This document shows, one piece after another, positions 60,079 to 64,000 of a stretch of DNA of 64,000 nucleotides. Under the pieces are notes generated by a model, which searched no databases, had not been told where the DNA came from, and saw only the letters and a list, made by a program, of their open reading frames with translations. This DNA is from Streptomyces alfalfae (GTDB taxonomy: Bacteria; Actinomycetota; Actinomycetes; Streptomycetales; Streptomycetaceae), in contig NZ_QEXM01000016.1 in assembly GCF_004127445.1 (NCBI RefSeq), forward strand, positions 1-64,000, written 5' to 3'. Positions within the stretch are counted from its first letter, which is position 1. Every line of letters begins with the position of its first letter. The position numbers and the translations under genes are program-made.

Positions 60079-60627
60079 TCAGCCCAGGTGGGTGTCGCCC
60101 AGGGAGACCAGCAGCCTGCGGAGGGCGGCGTCGACGGCGGCGCGGTCCTCCGGGGGCAGGGCCGCCAGCATGCGTTCCTCGTTGGCGATGTGGGCGACGA
60201 CCGCGCGGTCGACCACGTCCAGGCCCGCTTCCGTGAGGCGGACGCGGACGGACCTGCGGTCCGCGGGGTCGGGGCGGCGTTCGATGAGGCCCTTGCGCTC
60301 CAGCTTGTCGAGGCGGTTGGTGATGGCGCCGGACGTCACCATCGCGCTCTTCAGGAGCCCGCCGGCGGTCAGTTCGTGCGGGGCGCCGACCCGGCGCAGC
60401 GTGGCGATGACGTCGAACTCCGCGAACTCCAGGCCGTGGTCGGCGAAGACCTTCTTCATGCCCTTGCTCAGCAGGTGGTCGGCCCGCCTGATGCGGCCCA
60501 CCAGCGCCATCGCGTCCAGGTGCGCGAGATCGAGGTCGGGGCGCTCCCTGCGCCACTGGCCGCGCAGCTCGTCGATGGCGTCCGTCGTCTCGGCGTCGTG
60601 CCCGCTCTTGCTCACCGCAAGTCCCAT
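60079..60627 (-). CDS. MarR family transcriptional regulator
   Basis: Winged-helix protein of 182 residues. The recognition region is L-T-A-G-G-L-L-K-S-A-M-V-T-S-G-A-I-T-N-R-L-D-K-L-E, followed by the wing D-P-A-D-R-R-S-V-R-V-R-L-T-E-A-G. It is divergent from an EamA exporter gene. The gap of about 120 bases contains a perfect 16-base palindrome and half sites of the same sequence. It most likely represses the exporter and itself. Confidence 0.92.
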   Translation of the reverse strand: MGLAVSKSGHDAETTDAIDELRGQWRRERPDLDLAHLDAMALVGRIRRADHLLSKGMKKVFADHGLEFAEFDVIATLRRVGAPHELTAGGLLKSAMVTSGAITNRLDKLERKGLIERRPDPADRRSVRVRLTEAGLDVVDRAVVAHIANEERMLAALPPEDRAAVDAALRRLLVSLGDTHLG

Positions 60628-60699
60628 CTCTCTGGCCTCTGAACAGTCATTCTCTCAACGTTCAGATACTTGACGTTCGCAGACTCACGTCCCATATTT

Positions 60700-60715
60700 A
60701 TCTCAACGTTGAGAT
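60700..60715. promoter_or_regulatory. Perfect palindromic operator of the MarR/EamA pair
   Basis: ATCTCAACGTTGAGAT is fully self-complementary. A related CTCAACGTTCAGAT lies at about 60654-60667 next to the marR start, and a half site GCGTTGAG lies at about 60722. MarR-type proteins bind palindromes of this size. Confidence 0.85.
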
Positions 60716-60749
60716 TACCAGCGTTGAGGGGATTTCCGAGGGGGACGTC

Positions 60750-61712
60750 ATGCCCATCCGCGCCATCCGCGCCGGCGAGCCACAGCCGGCCACCGGCCAG
60801 GAGGGTCCGGCCGCCACCGGCCCCGCGACGGCGCCCCGCGTCTCCGCCAGGGCCGCCGCGGGCACCGCCACGCTCGCCGCCATCGGGCCCGCGACCTGGG
60901 GCACCACTTACGTCACGACCACCGAACTGCTGCCCCCTGACCGCCCGTTGCTCGCCGCCGCCCTGCGCGCGCTGCCCGCCGGTCTGATCCTCCTCGCCCT
61001 CACCCGGCGGCTGCCGAGCGGCGACTGGTGGTGGAAGGCGGGCGTGCTCGGGCTGCTCAACTTCGGGGCGTTCTTCCCGCTCCTCTTCTTCGGCGCCTAC
61101 CACCTGCCCGGCGGCGTCGCCTCGACCGTCAGCGCGATCATGCCGCTGCTCGTCGCCGGTTTCGGGATCGGCGTCCTGAAGGTGCGCCCCTCCCGCCGCA
61201 CGCTGCTCGCGGGCCTCGTCGGCGTCGCGGGCGTCGCCCTCCTCGTCCTGCGCGGCAGCGCCACGGTGGACCTCGCCGGCCTCGTCGCGATGCTGACGGC
61301 CACGACCCTGATGGCCCTCGCCGTGGTGCTGAGCAAGCGCTGGGGCCGCCCCGAAGGCGTCTCCCTGCTCGCCCTCACCGGCTGGCAGCTGACCGCGGGC
61401 GGCCTGGTCCTCGCCCCCGTCGCCCTCACCGCGGAGGGCCTGCCGGACCACTTCACCGGCGCCAACGCCGCCGGGTACGCCTACCTCGGCATCATCGGCA
61501 CGGCCCTCGCGTACGCCCTCTGGTTCCGCGGCATCGAACGCCTCCCCGCCTCGTCGGTCTCCTTCCTCGGCCTGACCAACCCGGTCGTCGCCACGCTGGC
61601 GGGCCTGCTGCTCCTCGGGCAGACCCTCACCGTCTGGCAGCTCGGCGGCCTGGTCCTCGTGATCGGCAGTGTCGTCCTCGGCCAGAGCCGCCGCCGGTTC
61701 AGGGCGCGGTGA
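60750..61712 (+). CDS. EamA/DMT family transporter
   Basis: Membrane protein of 320 residues with ten helices in two EamA repeats. Hallmarks are G-P-A-T-W-G-T-T-Y-V-T-T-T-E-L-L-P in helix 1, the A-L-R-A-L-P-A-G-L-I-L-L-A segment, and S-F-L-G-L-T-N-P-V-V-A-T-L-A-G-L-L-L-L-G-Q in the second repeat. Family members export amino acids or small metabolites; the substrate is unknown. A GAGGGGGAC site precedes the ATG. Its 3' end overlaps the convergent gene at 61699 by 14 bases. Confidence 0.92.
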   Translation: MPIRAIRAGEPQPATGQEGPAATGPATAPRVSARAAAGTATLAAIGPATWGTTYVTTTELLPPDRPLLAAALRALPAGLILLALTRRLPSGDWWWKAGVLGLLNFGAFFPLLFFGAYHLPGGVASTVSAIMPLLVAGFGIGVLKVRPSRRTLLAGLVGVAGVALLVLRGSATVDLAGLVAMLTATTLMALAVVLSKRWGRPEGVSLLALTGWQLTAGGLVLAPVALTAEGLPDHFTGANAAGYAYLGIIGTALAYALWFRGIERLPASSVSFLGLTNPVVATLAGLLLLGQTLTVWQLGGLVLVIGSVVLGQSRRRFRAR

Positions 61713-62361
61713 CGAGCGGGTCCTCGAAGCTGACCAGGCGGGCCAGGCGGCCGAGGAGCGCCCGGTACTGCGCGCGCCGGACGACGGCGGCGGTCGTCAG
61801 CGTGAGGACCGCCATCCGCTGCCCGTCGGGGTGCGGGAGGCGGGCGTGGACCTGGAGCAGCGGCCGCGCCGGCAGCCCGGCCTCCTCGGCGGGCATCCGC
61901 AGGACCTCGCTGATCGATGCGGGGCCGCACGGCAGGTCGCGGTACTCCACGCGCGTGTGCCGCTCGGCGCCCGGCAGCTCGACGGCGGCCAGGGCACGCC
62001 GCGGCGACCAGCCGATGCCCTGCCAGGCCACGGTGAACAGACAGAGCAGCGGCCTGCCCCGGCCCCGGGAGTCGTCCCGGTGCAGGCCCAGCGAACAGTG
62101 GACGGTGCCGGGACCGCGCAGGGTGAGCAGCAGCCGCTGAGCGGTGGCGAGTTCCCCGACGAACAGCTCCCGGCGCGCCCCCTCCGGCATGGCCCCGACC
62201 ACCGGCCCGAGCGCGTCCCCGAGCCGCCGCGCCGCGGGGGAGCCGGGGGCCGCGGTCAGCACGTCGAGGGGCAGCTCCGTGAAACCGGAGGGCAGGGCGA
62301 ACCAGATGTCGGCGCGGGGGTCGCGGGCGGAGTCTTCGACGATGTAGCGGGGTGCGGGCAT
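61699..62361 (-). CDS. Conserved hypothetical protein
   Basis: Protein of 220 residues, not recognised. It has a mixed alpha/beta composition with a F-A-L-P-S-G-F-T-E-L-P-L-D segment near residue 22 and several strand-like stretches (L-L-L-T-L-R-G-P-G-T-V-H). No signal peptide, membrane segment or catalytic motif. Strong third-position GC bias supports coding. It converges on and slightly overlaps the EamA gene. Confidence 0.7.
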   Translation of the reverse strand: MPAPRYIVEDSARDPRADIWFALPSGFTELPLDVLTAAPGSPAARRLGDALGPVVGAMPEGARRELFVGELATAQRLLLTLRGPGTVHCSLGLHRDDSRGRGRPLLCLFTVAWQGIGWSPRRALAAVELPGAERHTRVEYRDLPCGPASISEVLRMPAEEAGLPARPLLQVHARLPHPDGQRMAVLTLTTAAVVRRAQYRALLGRLARLVSFEDPLVTAP

Positions 62362-62967
62362 GTCCCGGCCCTCTTTCCGGATCTCTCGGCCGACGACCGA
62401 AGCCGTCGGCCAGGGGCGTGTGCGTACGCGGGAACGCCTCCGGCGTGCGCCCCGGCTCGGGGACGCGTCACGGATCGGCGCACCTCGCCGCTCCCGGAAG
62501 CGAGGAGGGAAGTTATCGGCGTCGCGCGGGACGTGCCAGTGGCATGTTCGGCCGCCGGACCGGCATACCGCCCATATCGGCCGTCGGCGGGGATCTGACG
62601 CCCTCCCGCCGTCGCCTCCCCCGCCGCTCAGGGGCCCACCGATGCCCTGCCGACGCCCCGTGCCTCGGCTCTCGCGTCGGGTCCCCGCGGCGACACAGGG
62701 GCAAGAGGCGCAGAACGGGATGCGTTCGCACCCGAGGGAGCGTGAGTCGCGATCTGTACGCCGTCCCGCGACACCCCACGCCGGCGCGCGCCATGAGGTC
62801 CCGCACCCGGCACACAGAAAGCCGGCCGCGCGTCGTCACCCGCCCGACGCACGACCGGCCTCCCGCGGCCCCGTGCCTCCCGCCTCGGGGCCCGCACCCC
62901 CGTCAGCGGGCCCCGGAGGGGACTACTTCGCCGCGAACCACTCCGCCACGCAGTACTCCGCCACGCG
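62362..62967. other. Intergenic region without supported gene
   Basis: About 600 bases. Open frames exist on both strands but have Arg/Pro-rich compositions typical of wrong-frame GC-rich DNA and lack ribosome sites. The right end contains the duplicated tail of the neighbouring lipoprotein gene; the promoter of the 61699 gene must lie at the left end. Confidence 0.4.
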
Positions 62968-62983
62968 CTACTTCGCCGCGAAC
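62923..62983. repeat. In-frame duplication of the lipoprotein gene's 3' end
   Basis: CTACTTCGCCGCGAAC occurs at 62923-62938 and again at 62968-62983, exactly 45 bases apart, and CTCCGCCACGC repeats twice between them. The second copy coincides with the true stop of the lipoprotein gene. The first provides another in-frame Phe-Ala-Ala-Lys-stop. Confidence 0.85.
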
Positions 62984-63606
62984 TTCCAGATCACCGGCTC
63001 GCCCTCGCTGTCCTCCGGCGCCCAGTGGACCTCCAGCGCCTTGGAGCCCGCGGGGACCAGGTAGGTCTGGCAGAGCACGTGGCTCTCGCCCTTCTTCCAG
63101 CCTTCGAGCTCCAGTTCGTCCTCGCAGCCCGCGGCGTCCTCGGAAGCGCCGATCAGGAGGCCGCCGCGGGTGCCGTCGGCGTAGATCTCCGCGCCGTCGC
63201 CGACGTCGGGGACCTCCGCGAGCGGGGCGCCCGCCTTGTGCGTGTACTTCACGTGGGCGACGGCGGCGACCAGGCCCTTGGCCTTCTTCGGGTCGGAGAC
63301 CAGCTTCGCGGTCTCCGCCTCGGTGCTGAGGTCGACCTTCTGGGCGGCGATGTCGTACGTGACGGTGGCGTCGCCCTCCTTCGTCCTGCCCGTGGTGCTC
63401 TCCCCCGGCTTCAGCGCGGACGGCTTCCCGGCGTCGGAGTCGGCGGAGTCGGCCGAGCCGGAACCGGAGTCCGAGCTGTCGGACTTGGACGTGTCGGCCT
63501 TCTTGCCCTCGGACTTCTCGTCGTCACCGCCGCCACAGGCGGTCAGGGCGAGGGCGAGCACGGCGACGGGCGCGGCGAGACGCAGCGCGGTCTTCTTGCG
63601 AAGCAA
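62968..63606 (-). CDS. Secreted lipoprotein of unknown function
   Basis: Protein of 212 residues. Basic N-terminus, hydrophobic core and lipobox L-T-A-C put the modified Cys near residue 23. A Ser/Asp/Lys-rich linker (to about residue 65) leads to a beta-rich domain with two cysteines (about residues 161 and 178). The mature domain resembles DUF4352-like extracellular immunoglobulin-type domains, though the match is loose. The start is TTG at 63606, chosen for its AGGAG site 7 bases upstream. Confidence 0.82.
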   Translation of the reverse strand: MLRKKTALRLAAPVAVLALALTACGGGDDEKSEGKKADTSKSDSSDSGSGSADSADSDAGKPSALKPGESTTGRTKEGDATVTYDIAAQKVDLSTEAETAKLVSDPKKAKGLVAAVAHVKYTHKAGAPLAEVPDVGDGAEIYADGTRGGLLIGASEDAAGCEDELELEGWKKGESHVLCQTYLVPAGSKALEVHWAPEDSEGEPVIWKFAAK

Positions 63607-64000
63607 AACGATCTCCTGGCAGGTGTGGGGCCCCGCCGCCCGGCGCGCGATCCGTCCGCATCTGCAATGCGCGTGATCAGCACGCGCGTTGCGGCCGGCT
63701 GAGACGACCACCCTAGGAGGCGACCACGTACCGCGTCGAGGCGATTACCGCACACGCCGACCCCACCGTTCGCACGCGCCAATCTCCGTTGCCATACAGG
63801 CCCTTACGTACGATCAGACACGGGTCGTACGACATTCGCCCACGCGAAGTTCTGCATCTCTTGCGACCGGCGAGGCGGGCGCGGCGTCCTCAGCGGGCAC
63901 CCGAACTACCCTGCCATGCGGGGATATTTCCACGCCGTCCGCGGGCCCGCCCCCACTGTTCGCGACGATAACGGTTGCACAACTCGTCGGCGTCACAGAC
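63607..64000. promoter_or_regulatory. Right-end non-coding region
   Basis: Nearly 400 bases with no supported gene. It holds the lipoprotein promoter and, beyond about 63800, sequence that probably belongs to the regulatory region of a gene outside the window. Confidence 0.35.
63664..63692. promoter_or_regulatory. Long inverted repeat upstream of the lipoprotein gene
   Basis: GCAATGCGCGTG (63664-63675) and CACGCGCGTTGC (63681-63692) form 12-base arms with one G-T wobble and a 5-base loop, about 58 bases upstream of the start. It may be an operator or a 5' UTR hairpin. Confidence 0.6.

Noticed and set aside
62513..62839. A 108-codon minus-strand frame in the 62.4-62.9 kb gap
   Set aside because: Arg/Pro-rich composition typical of non-coding high-GC frames, no ribosome site, no family resemblance.
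63814..63996. A 60-codon minus-strand frame at the right end
   Set aside because: No start signal or codon-bias support; likely the upstream region of a gene beyond the window.

Overview
The window is chromosomal DNA from a Streptomyces or very close relative. GC is very high, third codon positions are strongly GC-biased, and GTG and TTG starts are common. Markers typical of the genus are an SsgA-like sporulation protein, DasR-type operators at N-acetylglucosamine PTS genes, an XRE/DUF397/ATPase regulatory trio, and dispersed intergenic repeats with the core CGTCCGGCGNTTGAGGACGAG. From memory (not checked), the gene order closely follows the S. coelicolor SCO2905-SCO2960 region: nagF/nagE1/nagE2, cysM, clpS, ssgG, hppD, murA, hupA, sigU, nnaR, narK. 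This is core chromosome with small accessory insertions.

Layout. 0-3.6 kb: two tandem HNH nuclease genes, tRNA-Leu(UAG), rdgB, a small lipoprotein gene and rph. 3.6-4.3 kb: a repeat-filled spacer. 4.3-7.7 kb: GlcNAc PTS genes nagF, nagE1 and nagE2 with three DasR-like sites. 7.7-13.3 kb: an MBL-fold hydrolase, a membrane-anchored PemK/MazF-like protein, a CysO-dependent cysteine synthesis cluster (cysM, cysO, a cysteine-rich leader peptide, a JAMM protease) and an amino acid permease. 13.6-17 kb: DUF2017, clpS, pncB, pncA. 17-28.7 kb: a large secreted M6 peptidase, two RDD membrane proteins, ssgG, an FAD oxidase, a TPR protein, a MarR/cupin pair and hppD. 28.8-35.5 kb: Lrp, ArsR-like and IclR regulators, a Lon-like Ser/Lys protease, an SF2 helicase and an MFS exporter.

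35.5-39.4 kb looks like accessory DNA: XRE, DUF397, an anti-sigma-like ATPase, DinB and an orphan lipoprotein. tRNA-Cys(GCA) follows. 39.5-45.5 kb holds a P-loop kinase and a three-gene molybdenum hydroxylase (xanthine dehydrogenase family) operon. Its subunits use TTG, GTG and TTG starts, and its catalytic subunit lacks the family's GEPP glutamate. 45.8-52.6 kb: GH20 hexosaminidase, DUF3039, YqgE, murA, hupA and a malic enzyme. 52.6-60 kb: a HelD-like helicase, the SigU-type sigma factor with its anti-sigma factor, a CGNR protein, and the nitrate-related nnaR-narK pair. 60-64 kb: a MarR/EamA pair with a perfect palindromic operator, an unknown protein, and a lipoprotein whose 3' end is duplicated in frame.

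How genes work together. nagF, nagE1 and nagE2 import and phosphorylate GlcNAc, which the GH20 enzyme could supply from chitin or peptidoglycan fragments. The JAMM protease, CysO and CysM form a protein-bound sulfur route to cysteine, probably attenuated by the leader peptide. pncA and pncB salvage nicotinamide to nicotinate mononucleotide. SigU and its anti-sigma factor form one envelope-responsive switch. NnaR and NarK link nitrate/nitrite transport to its regulation. No CRISPR array, insertion sequence or prophage was seen.
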